This document shows, piece after piece, positions 1 through 6,192 of a DNA stretch of 8,308 nt. The translations under genes were made by a program, and so were the position numbers. The stretch covers positions 12,467-20,774 of the forward strand of contig PFRL01000006.1 of NCBI GenBank assembly GCA_002788555.1, read 5' to 3'. Under the pieces are notes generated by a model. That model had not been told where the DNA came from, did no database searches, and was given only the letters and a program-made list of their open reading frames with translations. Positions within the stretch are counted from its first letter, which is position 1. Each line of letters starts with the position of its first letter. The DNA comes from Parcubacteria group bacterium CG_4_9_14_0_2_um_filter_35_11 (GTDB lineage: Bacteria > Patescibacteriota > Minisyncoccia > Minisyncoccales > GCA-002788555).

Positions 1-2112
1 TCCTTGGACTATTTCTTCTCGAATATTCTTTGGAACGATATCGTAATGGTCAAATTCCATGGTGAAAATCCCTCTTCCTTCGGTCAAAGACCGCAAGGAT
101 GTAGCATAACCAAACATTTCTGCTAAAGGAACTTTGGCATTAATTAGTTTTAAATTTAAGATACTTTTTGTTTCTTCGATTTTTGCTCGACGAGCCGAAA
201 GATCTCCAATTACATCTCCAAAAAACTCTTCTGGAGCCCTTGCTTCTAATTTCATTATCGGCTCAAGCAAAACCGGACTAGCTCTCCCGGCTGCTTTACT
301 AAGGGCAATCGAACCGGCGATTTTAAAAGCGAAATCTGAAGAATCAACTTCGTGGAAAGACCCGTCAAAAAGAGTAGCCCGAAAATCAATTAAAGGATAT
401 CCGGCGAGAACACCTTTATCTTTGGCTTCCTTCGCTCCTTTTTCAACCGCGCTAATAAATTCCCTAGGAATAATTCCTCCTTTAATAGCATCAATAAATT
501 GGTAGCCTTCCCCCCGCCCCCTTGGTTCAATTCTTAGCCAAACATGCCCATATTGTCCTCTCCCGCCGGATTGGCGAATATATTTACCTTCTGCCTCGGC
601 CTCTCTTAAGATTGTCTCTTTGTAAGCCACCTGAGGCCGTCCAACATTCACCTCGGTCCCGAATTGTCTTTTCAATCTGTCTACTATAATTTCAAGGTGC
701 AGTTCTCCCATCCCGGAGATAATTGTCTCCCTAGTCTCTGGATCAACTTTGACTCTAAAGGTAGGGTCCTCTAAGGCTAACTTTTTAAGAGAAATAGCCA
801 ATTTCTCTTCGTCATCTTTGGTCTTGGGCTCAATTTTTGATGAGATTACAGGTTCAGGAAAAGTAATCGCTTCAAGGACAATTGGATGGTCTTTATCAGA
901 TAAAGTATGGCCAGTTGAAGTATTCTTTAAGCCAACGGTTGCAGCAATATCGCCAGAGAAAACTTCTTCAATATCTTCTCTGGCATTGGCATACATTCTT
1001 AAAACTCGACCAATCCTCTCTTTTTCTTGGGTAGTGGTATTTAAAAGGTAGGATCCTTTTTTAAAATGCCCCGAATAAACTCGGAAGTAAACCAAATTAC
1101 CAGCGTAAGGATCATCCGAGACTTTAAAGGCGAGGGCAGAAAATGGTTCTGCGTCATCAGTTTTCCTTTCAATGGCTTTGCCCGTTTTGGGGTCAGCTCC
1201 TTTAATGCTTGGTAAATCAAGGGGAGAAGGTAAAAAATCTACTACTGCATCAATGAGAGGCTGAACGCCTTTATTTCTGAAAGAGGCGCCGCAGAGGACT
1301 GGAATTAATTTATAATTAATAACCCCCTCTCTTAATACTTTTTTTAGTTCATCTATAGAGATTTCTTTTTTAGATAAATATTTTTCTAAAAGTTTTTCGT
1401 CTTCAACAACAACTTTTTCTATAAGTTTTTTGCGCCATTTTTTAGCATTCTCCAATAATTCCGCAGGGATATCTTTCTCTTTTACAATTTCGCCAAATTC
1501 TCCTTCAAAATATAAGGCCCTCATCTTTAATAAATCAATTATCCCTTTAAAATTCTCCTCCAGCCCAATAGGAAGTTGAATGGCTATGGCATTAGGAGTT
1601 AATTTTTGCCAAATAGACTCCAAACTTTTTTCAAAAGAAGCCCCCATCCTGTCCATTTTATTTGCAAAGCAAATTCTGGGGACGTTAAACTTATCTGCCT
1701 GATGCCAAACTGTTTCGGATTGGGGCTCAACTCCTGAAACTCCATCAAAGATTACCACTGCTCCGTCCAAAACCCGAAGAGATCTTTGAACTTCGGCGGT
1801 AAAATCAATGTGCCCTGGGGTATCAATAATATTAATTTGATACTCAGGTTTTTTTTCTTTCTTTAGGTACCCTCTCTCTAAGTATTCTTCTGGTGTCCAA
1901 TAGCAAGTAACGGCCGCGGATTTTATTGTTATTTTCCTCTCCTTTTCCTGAATCATATAATTTGTGACCGTTGTCCCTTCGTCAGTGCTACCGAGTTTAT
2001 GGGTAATCCCAGTGTAAAACAAAAACCGCTCAGTGGTTGTAGTCTTCCCGGCACTAATGTGAGCGATAAAACCAATATTACGATATTTTTCAAGAGGATA
2101 AGATCTTGGCAT
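1..2112 (-). CDS. fusA: Elongation factor G (EF-G), 3' end cut by the window edge
   Basis: EF-G is the cytosolic GTPase that drives tRNA-mRNA translocation and, with RRF, ribosome recycling. Reading down from the ATG at 2112-2110 gives 704 codons without a stop. The last residues (MEFDHYDIVPKNIREEIVQG) match the usual EF-G C-terminus, so only a few codons are missing. Visible landmarks are the N-terminus EKYRNIGFIAH, G1 AHISAGKTTTTER (residues 17-29), switch I ending RKITI (59-63), G3 DTPGH (97-101), G4 ANKMD, the G5 region CGASFRNKGVQ, domain IV SGGRGQYGHV, and the FHEVDSS loop. Three things are odd. G1 has Ser20 where almost all EF-Gs have Asp. The RGITI motif has Lys60 for Gly. About 9-16 extra residues lie between switch I and G3 (about 73-92). 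It is the third gene of the str operon, so it is the housekeeping copy rather than an EF-G2 paralogue. No Shine-Dalgarno sequence precedes the start. Confidence 0.97.
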   Translation of the reverse strand, partial: MPRSYPLEKYRNIGFIAHISAGKTTTTERFLFYTGITHKLGSTDEGTTVTNYMIQEKERKITIKSAAVTCYWTPEEYLERGYLKKEKKPEYQINIIDTPGHIDFTAEVQRSLRVLDGAVVIFDGVSGVEPQSETVWHQADKFNVPRICFANKMDRMGASFEKSLESIWQKLTPNAIAIQLPIGLEENFKGIIDLLKMRALYFEGEFGEIVKEKDIPAELLENAKKWRKKLIEKVVVEDEKLLEKYLSKKEISIDELKKVLREGVINYKLIPVLCGASFRNKGVQPLIDAVVDFLPSPLDLPSIKGADPKTGKAIERKTDDAEPFSALAFKVSDDPYAGNLVYFRVYSGHFKKGSYLLNTTTQEKERIGRVLRMYANAREDIEEVFSGDIAATVGLKNTSTGHTLSDKDHPIVLEAITFPEPVISSKIEPKTKDDEEKLAISLKKLALEDPTFRVKVDPETRETIISGMGELHLEIIVDRLKRQFGTEVNVGRPQVAYKETILREAEAEGKYIRQSGGRGQYGHVWLRIEPRGRGEGYQFIDAIKGGIIPREFISAVEKGAKEAKDKGVLAGYPLIDFRATLFDGSFHEVDSSDFAFKIAGSIALSKAAGRASPVLLEPIMKLEARAPEEFFGDVIGDLSARRAKIEETKSILNLKLINAKVPLAEMFGYATSLRSLTEGRGIFTMEFDHYDIVPKNIREEIVQG

Positions 2113-2125
2113 AAAGGTTTTGTTT

Positions 2126-2156
2126 ACCCTGCAGTAGAGAAATCTCACTACAGGGT
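2126..2156 (-). promoter_or_regulatory. Intercistronic hairpin between rpsG and fusA
   Basis: An imperfect inverted repeat fills most of the 44-nt rpsG-fusA gap. The outer arms are ACCCTG/CAGGGT, followed by a mismatch, three pairs, a one-base bulge, and GAGA/TCTC around a tiny loop. It directly abuts the rpsG stop codon and ends 13 nt before the fusA ATG. No T-run follows on the transcribed strand, so an intrinsic terminator is unlikely. Control of fusA translation, or mRNA stabilisation or processing, is inferred. Confidence 0.4.
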
Positions 2157-2600
2157 TTATCTCCTAGCTAAATGGGCGAAAGCTTTATTGGCTTCAGCCA
2201 TTTTTTCCACGCCAATTCTCTTTTTTACTGCCCCTCCTCCGCCTTTGGCTGCCAAGATTAATTCTTCGGCTAATTTTTTCTCCATTGGTTCTCCCTTTTT
2301 CTTTTTGGCTGCTTCTAAAATCCAGTCTATCGCCAAATAAACTTGCCTTTTCTCATTAACTTCCATGGGGACTTGGTAGGTCGCCCCACCTACTCTTTTG
2401 GGTTTTGTGTTCATCCTAGGCGAGGCTTCTTTAATCGCCTGATTAAAAACTTCAAGAGGATCTTTTTTTGTTTTCTCTCCAATGTAATTGAAGGCCTTAT
2501 AGACAATCTTTTGGGCTAGAAACTTTTTCCCTTTTCTCATGGTCATATTTATAAATTTGGAAATAAGCAAATTATTATATTTTGGGTCAGGCTGAAGCAT
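2157..2600 (-). CDS. rpsG: 30S ribosomal protein S7
   Basis: S7 nucleates assembly of the 16S rRNA 3' major domain (the 30S head) and lines the E-site exit channel. The 147-residue product shows the family core: LQPDPKYNNLLISKFIN (2-18), GKKFLAQKIVYKAF (24-37), the hallmark RVGGATYQVPMEV (69-81), and the C-terminal MAEANKAFAH (134-143). Most bacterial S7s have about 156 residues and start with roughly ten basic residues (PRR/RKR-type) before LPDPKY. Here that segment is missing. A TAA lies in frame two codons upstream of the ATG, and the other frames of the 76-nt gap show no basic tail, so this is not an annotation error. The gap to rpsL is very AT-rich, with no Shine-Dalgarno sequence next to the start. 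Confidence 0.97.
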   Translation of the reverse strand: MLQPDPKYNNLLISKFINMTMRKGKKFLAQKIVYKAFNYIGEKTKKDPLEVFNQAIKEASPRMNTKPKRVGGATYQVPMEVNEKRQVYLAIDWILEAAKKKKGEPMEKKLAEELILAAKGGGGAVKKRIGVEKMAEANKAFAHLARR

Positions 2601-2676
2601 AAATTAAAAAATATTTATTAAAAATAAAAGATAAACTAGGATTCTTTATCCTCATTTATTTAATAGGGTCAAATCG

Positions 2677-3111
2677 TTACTTTTCCTTTCCCTCCCCCTT
2701 ACTCTTTTCCGTCTTGGCACCATATTTGGACCTTTGTTTTTTTCTCCCCTTTACTCCCTCACTATCGAGGACTCCTCTTATAATATGATAACGAACACCA
2801 GGGAGGTCCCTTACTCCCCCCCCTCGGATTAAAACAATTGAGTGCTCTTGGATATTATGTCCCTCACCAGGGATATAAGCAGTTACTTCCATACCATTTT
2901 GAAGACGAACCCTAGCCACTTTACGAAGACCAGAATTCGGTTTTTTGGGAGTAGTAGTAAACACCTTAGTACAAACTCCTCTCTTAAGAGGCGAAGGGTA
3001 ATTCACCGGCCTATTCTTTAGAGGATTAAAACCAAAGGAAAGAGCTGGAGATTTGGCTCTATTTTTTTTAGATTTTCTGGCTTTTTTTATTAATTGATGA
3101 ATTGTGGGCAT
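2677..3111 (-). CDS. rpsL: 30S ribosomal protein S12
   Basis: S12 is the decoding-centre protein at the 30S-50S interface and controls tRNA selection accuracy. At 144 residues it is longer than the 124-residue E. coli protein. It carries an insertion (about 25-41, SFGFNPLKNRPVNYPSP) before KRGVCT, comparable to the long S12 of Bacilli, and a charged Lys/Glu tail after SKYGAK. Conserved parts are PTIHQL, TTTPKKPNSGLRKVARVRL (52-70), YIPGEGHNIQEHS, and DLPGVRYH. Asp102 matches the aspartate that RimO methylthiolates. The lysine equivalent to E. coli Lys43 (Met counted as 1) is kept as Lys56. The equivalent of Lys88 is Arg101, and that of Arg86 is Gly99; both are positions known for streptomycin resistance. 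It is the first protein gene of the str operon. The ATG start matches the family N-terminus, with no Shine-Dalgarno sequence upstream. Confidence 0.97.
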   Translation of the reverse strand: MPTIHQLIKKARKSKKNRAKSPALSFGFNPLKNRPVNYPSPLKRGVCTKVFTTTPKKPNSGLRKVARVRLQNGMEVTAYIPGEGHNIQEHSIVLIRGGGVRDLPGVRYHIIRGVLDSEGVKGRKKQRSKYGAKTEKSKGEGKEK

Positions 3112-3150
3112 ATAAAAGAGAAAATAAGAACCTTGCCTTCAGCAAAAACC

Positions 3151-3179
3151 TTGTTTTTCGAGCGTAGCGAGAAAAACAA
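3151..3179 (-). other. Hairpin in the rpsL leader
   Basis: TTGTTTTTC (3151-3159) and GAAAAACAA (3171-3179) are perfect 9-bp complementary arms around an 11-nt GC-rich loop, GAGCGTAGCGA. It lies 40 nt upstream of the rpsL start. The stem is AT-rich and the loop GC-rich, the reverse of an ordinary intrinsic terminator, although U-runs flank it on both strands. It could be a weak bidirectional terminator after the tRNA, a leader control element, or a dispersed repeat. The sequence does not decide between these. Confidence 0.45.
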
Positions 3180-3205
3180 ATCAAGCGTCGAGCGTTCAAC
3201 AATCT

Positions 3206-3234
3206 AAAGTATCAAAAAATCTTAAAAAGATCAA
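3206..3234 (-). promoter_or_regulatory. Weak candidate promoter in the tRNA-Gly to rpsL spacer
   Basis: The 194-nt spacer 3112-3305 contains no gene. Reading toward rpsL, TTGATC (3229-3234) and TACTTT (3206-3211) are 17 bp apart, which is correct sigma-70 spacing but a poor -10. A second option is an extended -10, TGCTAAAAT, at 3289-3297 just after the tRNA, without a convincing -35. Either would let rpsL-rpsG-fusA be transcribed independently of the upstream septum gene and tRNA. Confidence 0.25.
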
Positions 3235-3305
3235 GACCTCTCGATATGCTTATCTAATATTTCAAAAACAACTTTGATTTAATTATTTATTTTAGCAAGT
3301 TTTTT

Positions 3306-3376
3306 AGCGGGATACGGGAGTCGAACCCGTCTTCCTACCTTGGGAAGGTAGTGTTGAACCGCTCAACTAATCCCGC
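3306..3376 (-). tRNA. tRNA-Gly, anticodon CCC (reads GGG)
   Basis: A full cloverleaf folds on the minus strand: 7-bp acceptor GCGGGAT/ATCCCGC, 4-bp D stem GTTG/CAAC with loop AGCGGTT, anticodon stem CTACC/GGTAG with loop TTCCCAA (anticodon CCC at 34-36), 4-nt variable region, and T arm ACGGG-TTCGACT-CCCGT. The discriminator (3306) is T, as expected for bacterial tRNA-Gly. The next bases are AAA, so CCA is not encoded and a CCA-adding enzyme is required. It lies between the septum-initiator gene and rpsL in the same direction, 54 nt after the former, and is probably cut out of a longer transcript. Confidence 0.97.
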
Positions 3377-3430
3377 AAAACTTCCAACAGAATCAAGAGA
3401 GCGTTAGATATCCTGTGGGTCTAAATACAC

Positions 3431-3844
3431 TCACTCTCTCTTAAAAATCTCTCGGAACTTTTGAAGGACGCGCCCGAAGAAACTTTCAGTTTCAGTTTCA
3501 TTACTTTTAGTTTGGGAGAAGTCTTCTCCTTCAGGAACCACAACAATTACTTTCTCTCCCGGGCTGACAAGGTTCAATTTTTCTTTCACAATCCTGACAA
3601 GATATCTTTCGTCCCGGAGATAATCCAAAACCTCTTTTAAGTTTCCCTTTCTTCCCTCCTCCTCTTTAATTTTTTCTTCTTGAACTACCAAGGTATTTCT
3701 GGCAAAATTCCATTCTTTAAACTTTTCGAAGCCAATCTTTACCATCGCCGAGAGAATTAATATTAATACAAAGAAAACTAATTTTGAAGAAAAAATTGTA
3801 AAAATATTTTTCTTTTTCTTATTATGGCTAAACCCTCTTTTCAT
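3431..3844 (-). CDS. FtsB/DivIC-family septum formation initiator
   Basis: This 137-residue protein has the layout of the FtsB/DivIC family: a short basic cytoplasmic tail (1-20, Lys-rich), one membrane segment (about 21-38, KLVFFVLILILSAMVKIG), then an outer-face coiled coil (about 44-73). The family signature follows at about 74-101, DYLRDERYLVRIVKEKLN and LVSPGEKVIVV. The tail is acidic and Ser/Thr-rich (about 104-121), with a terminal amphipathic segment FFGRVLQKFREIF. Such proteins join FtsL and FtsQ/DivIB in the divisome and regulate septal wall synthesis; that role is taken from the family. FtsB and DivIC cannot be told apart here, so no symbol is given. It has its own strong promoter with almost no 5' leader. 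It ends in TGA, and readthrough would meet TAA nine codons later. Confidence 0.85.
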   Translation of the reverse strand: MKRGFSHNKKKKNIFTIFSSKLVFFVLILILSAMVKIGFEKFKEWNFARNTLVVQEEKIKEEEGRKGNLKEVLDYLRDERYLVRIVKEKLNLVSPGEKVIVVVPEGEDFSQTKSNETETESFFGRVLQKFREIFKRE

Positions 3845-3853
3845 GATACAATT

Positions 3854-3882
3854 ATTATATTCTCCGGCTTAAGAAAAATCAA
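3854..3882 (-). promoter_or_regulatory. Sigma-70-type promoter of the septum-initiator gene
   Basis: On the minus strand TTGATT (3877-3882) is followed, after 17 bp, by a perfect TATAAT (3854-3859). The ATG begins 9 nt after the -10 hexamer, so a usual start point would give a leaderless or nearly leaderless mRNA. The -35 box lies only 12 bp from the ATG of the divergent oxidoreductase gene, so the two genes share a very compact control region. Confidence 0.7.
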
Positions 3883-3894
3883 TCTTTGACTTTT

Positions 3895-4932
3895 ATGTAC
3901 GATGTTGTTGTTGTCGGTGGAGGAGCCGTCGGGTTGTATCTTGCTAGGAAATTTGCCGAAAAAAATAGTTCGGTCTTGCTTTTAGAAAAAAAAGAAAAAA
4001 TAGGTCAAAAACCATGTTCTGGTCTTGTCTCCTCTAAAATTTTTGAATTTATAAATAAAGGAGAAGACGATTTTATAGAAAATGAGTTTTTGAAAGCTCG
4101 AATTTGGCTTGAAGGGAACTTTTTTGATTTTAATGGCAAGGCCCTTCTTTTAAACCGCGAAAAGCTTGATAAATATTTCTTCGAGAAAGCAAAAAAAGCT
4201 GGTGTTGACATTCGACTCAAAAAAGAGGTCAGAAAAATAGAGGAAAAAGAGGCATGGGTAGAGATCTTATTAGAATCGGGGGAAAAAATTCAAGGGAAAA
4301 TTATCGCCGGTTGCGATGGAGCGGTCTCAACAGTCGCCCAGAATCTTAACTTGCCCAAGCAAGAAAAACTGTTATTGGGATTAATTGGGTACCAATTTAA
4401 AAATTGTCAAGAAGACTTTAAAAATAATTTCCCCGAATTATTTTTCTCAAAAAATTTTCCTGGATTTTTTGCTTGGAGAATCCCCCGTACCCGGAATATC
4501 GAATGGGGGACAGCTCTTCCCCCTCAACAAAAGCCAGGAGAAAAACTGAGAAAGTTTTTGAAGGAAAAAAAAATAGAAATAGAAAAAATTGAAAGTGCTT
4601 TAATCCCTATCTTTCCACGAAAAAGAATAGTTACAAAGCGCTGTTTTCTTTGCGGAGATGCTGCTGGCCAAATAAAGCCAGCAACTGGCGGTGGCCTAAT
4701 TTATGGATTGTTGGCAGCCAAGATGGCTAGTATATTTATCGACCCTGCCAAACCCCAGACCTTTCTTTACGAAAAACAATGGACAAAAAATCTCCAAAGA
4801 GAGATTTTTTGGGGGGGTTTATTAAGAAAATCTTATCATCTTCCAACCTTCCTAAAAAAAATAGGCCTTTTATGGCTTAAAAATAAGAAAAACTTAGACC
4901 AAGATAGACCCTCAACAATGTTTACCCCGTAG
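3895..4932 (+). CDS. FAD-dependent oxidoreductase, geranylgeranyl reductase family
   Basis: The 345-residue product looks like a PHBH-fold flavoprotein of the geranylgeranyl/digeranylgeranylglycerophospholipid reductase group (COG0644 type). It opens with a Rossmann FAD site, YDVVVVGGGAVGLYLA (2-17), and the strand-end acid Glu31. PCSGLVS (40-46) follows at the place of the family's Cys-Gly segment. Then come a DG motif AGCDGAVSTVA (138-148), FAWRIPR (192-198), and the FAD-phosphate motif GDAAG with PATGGG (254-267). The ATG at 3895 is preferred over an in-frame TTG at 3886 because M-Y-D-V-V-V fits the usual spacing to the glycine loop. No Shine-Dalgarno sequence is seen. The substrate is unknown: family members reduce isoprenoid chains or quinone-type substrates. 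It is the only protein gene in the window read toward the origin. Confidence 0.85.
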   Translation: MYDVVVVGGGAVGLYLARKFAEKNSSVLLLEKKEKIGQKPCSGLVSSKIFEFINKGEDDFIENEFLKARIWLEGNFFDFNGKALLLNREKLDKYFFEKAKKAGVDIRLKKEVRKIEEKEAWVEILLESGEKIQGKIIAGCDGAVSTVAQNLNLPKQEKLLLGLIGYQFKNCQEDFKNNFPELFFSKNFPGFFAWRIPRTRNIEWGTALPPQQKPGEKLRKFLKEKKIEIEKIESALIPIFPRKRIVTKRCFLCGDAAGQIKPATGGGLIYGLLAAKMASIFIDPAKPQTFLYEKQWTKNLQREIFWGGLLRKSYHLPTFLKKIGLLWLKNKKNLDQDRPSTMFTP

Positions 4933-4953
4933 TGAAATTTTTCTACTCTGGGG
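4925..4953. terminator. Hairpin between convergent oxidoreductase and dnaN genes
   Basis: CCCC-GTAG (4925-4932) pairs with CTAC (4943-4946) and, after a 3-nt bulge, GGGG (4950-4953), around a T-rich loop. The left arm contains the oxidoreductase stop codon, and the right arm ends one base before the dnaN stop. The position between two converging genes suggests a shared bidirectional terminator. Neither strand has a clear U-run after the stem, so intrinsic termination would be weak. Confidence 0.4.
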
Positions 4954-4954
4954 C

Positions 4955-6070
4955 TTAAAGAGTTTTGGGCATTAAAACATAAAGATAAGTCTTATCACCC
5001 ACCGGTCTTAAAATTGTCGGGGAAGTAGCCTCATTTACTCCCAGGAACACTTCGCTTGAATCAATAACCCCCAGACCATCCAAAAGGTATCTCCAGTTAA
5101 AAACAATCTCAATAGACTTCCCTTCAATTTTCCCATCTAATTTAGAATGAACTTCTCCTACTTCAGCAGAAGCGGAAGAGATTAAAAGGGGTTTTGGCGG
5201 CTCAAATTTTAGTTTTACGTCCTGAATCCGACTCGAGAAAAGACTAGCAATTTTAATTTTTCTTTGAAATTCCTCTTTATCAATAATGGCTTGAGTGCTA
5301 ATTTTTTGAGGAATAATTCCTTCGTATTCCGGGTATTGTCCATCAATTAAGCGTGAGATGAGACTAATCTGCGGGTCAAGAGGGTTTTGGGGGATAAATT
5401 CAAAACCTATCTGAGATGATTCAATAATAACTCTGATTATCCCCTTTAAATTAGAAAGAATATAAGCAAGTTCCACAGCAGTCTTTTGAGGGATAATTAC
5501 CTCCTTCTTTTCTACCTCTTGAGGTAGGGATAATTTCTTTTCTCCGAGGCGAATACTATCAGTCCCAACTAATGTCAAAGTGTCTCCTTTCGTTTTAAAA
5601 AAAACTCCAGAGATTTCCACCCGAGAATCAGAGGGAGAGATTATATGGCTTACTTTAGAAAGCCCGTTAAAAAGTTCTGAACTTTCTATTTGGGTGAGAG
5701 GTTTTTCTTTAACTTTTGGTAAGATTGGAAACTCTTTAGGGTTTTGTCCTAAAATTTTTGCTTGGAACCCTTTTGATTTTACACTTATTGTCAAATCTTT
5801 TTCTTCGATTTTGATTTCTCCCTTAGGGAGCGAAGAAATGAAATCAGAAAAGATTTTTCCCGGAACGGTAATTTTACCTTCTTTTTCTGATTTGACAGGT
5901 AACGATAAAGAAAGCCCGATTTCTAAATTTGTCGAAGAGACTAAAAGAAGGTTTTGTTTTATCTCCAAAAGAATATTATTTAAAATTGGTAAAGTTAAAT
6001 TACTTCCACAAAGGCGCGTTGCTAAAGAAACTATTCTTTTCATCTTTTCAGAGTTTATAGTAAGTTTCAT
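4955..6070 (-). CDS. dnaN: DNA polymerase III beta sliding clamp
   Basis: The beta clamp is a homodimeric ring that tethers the replicative polymerase and many partner proteins to DNA. The product has 371 residues (E. coli 366), enough for the three repeated clamp domains. Landmarks are MKLTINSEKMKRIVSLA at the start, LPILNNILLEI (27-37), TNLEIGLSLSLPV, GKITVPGKIFSDFISSLP, GVFFKTKGDTLTLVGTDSIRLG in the middle domain, LISRLIDGQYPEYEGIIP opening the third, and the C-terminal YLYVLMPKTL, matching the usual VMPMRL-type end near the partner-binding pocket. It lies 122 nt downstream of dnaA in the same direction. It has its own candidate promoter at 6085-6113 and lacks a Shine-Dalgarno sequence. 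Confidence 0.98.
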   Translation of the reverse strand: MKLTINSEKMKRIVSLATRLCGSNLTLPILNNILLEIKQNLLLVSSTNLEIGLSLSLPVKSEKEGKITVPGKIFSDFISSLPKGEIKIEEKDLTISVKSKGFQAKILGQNPKEFPILPKVKEKPLTQIESSELFNGLSKVSHIISPSDSRVEISGVFFKTKGDTLTLVGTDSIRLGEKKLSLPQEVEKKEVIIPQKTAVELAYILSNLKGIIRVIIESSQIGFEFIPQNPLDPQISLISRLIDGQYPEYEGIIPQKISTQAIIDKEEFQRKIKIASLFSSRIQDVKLKFEPPKPLLISSASAEVGEVHSKLDGKIEGKSIEIVFNWRYLLDGLGVIDSSEVFLGVNEATSPTILRPVGDKTYLYVLMPKTL

Positions 6071-6084
6071 ATAAATATTAGTTT

Positions 6085-6113
6085 ATTATAACTAATCCTG
6101 GGGAAAAGTGCAA
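6085..6113 (-). promoter_or_regulatory. Candidate dnaN promoter overlapping a DnaA-box-like site
   Basis: On the minus strand TTGCAC (6108-6113) and a perfect TATAAT (6085-6090) are 17 bp apart, 14 nt before the dnaN ATG. The spacer contains the 9-mer TTTTCCCCA (6099-6107). If DnaA binds that site, it would compete with RNA polymerase, so dnaN could be repressed by DnaA. A short inverted repeat (GCAAAA/TTTTGC, 6110-6128) overlaps the -35 box. Confidence 0.55.
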
Positions 6114-6190
6114 AATTTTGATTTTTGCAAGAAGGAGAAAAGAGATTGGCCAAAATCTTTTTGAAAAATCTGGGGATAATATGGGGATGT
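6099..6190 (-). other. DnaA-box-like cluster in the dnaA-dnaN spacer
   Basis: Read in the direction of dnaA, the sites are TTTTCCCCA (6099-6107), TTATCCCCA (6171-6179) and ACATCCCCA (6182-6190). The last two start exactly 11 bp apart, about one helical turn, and the final one ends 2 bp before the dnaA stop codon. TTATCCCCA differs from the classical DnaA box TTATCCACA at one base. Together with the sites upstream of dnaA they suggest a bipartite origin or a DnaA titration region. This is inference from motif and position. Confidence 0.5.
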
Positions 6191-6192
6191 TT

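Noticed and set aside
134..505. Open plus-strand frame of 123 codons inside fusA
   Set aside because: It lies wholly antisense to well-conserved EF-G sequence and has no recognisable domain. The same applies to 749-1051.
1999..2340. Plus-strand open frame across the fusA-rpsG junction
   Set aside because: It is antisense to two conserved genes and shows only low-complexity residues. The open frame reflects codon bias of the opposite strand.
3886..3894. Upstream TTG start for the flavoprotein
   Set aside because: It adds only three residues (MTF) before the family-typical MYDVVVVGGG, and there is no Shine-Dalgarno sequence to favour it. The ATG at 3895 is the simpler choice.
4005..4220. Minus-strand open frame inside the oxidoreductase gene
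   Set aside because: It is antisense to the FAD-domain coding region with intact motifs, and has no protein signature of its own.
5580..6074. Plus-strand open frame of 164 codons inside dnaN
   Set aside because: It is fully antisense to the clamp gene and has no known motif. It spans the dnaN start only because AT-rich DNA is open there.
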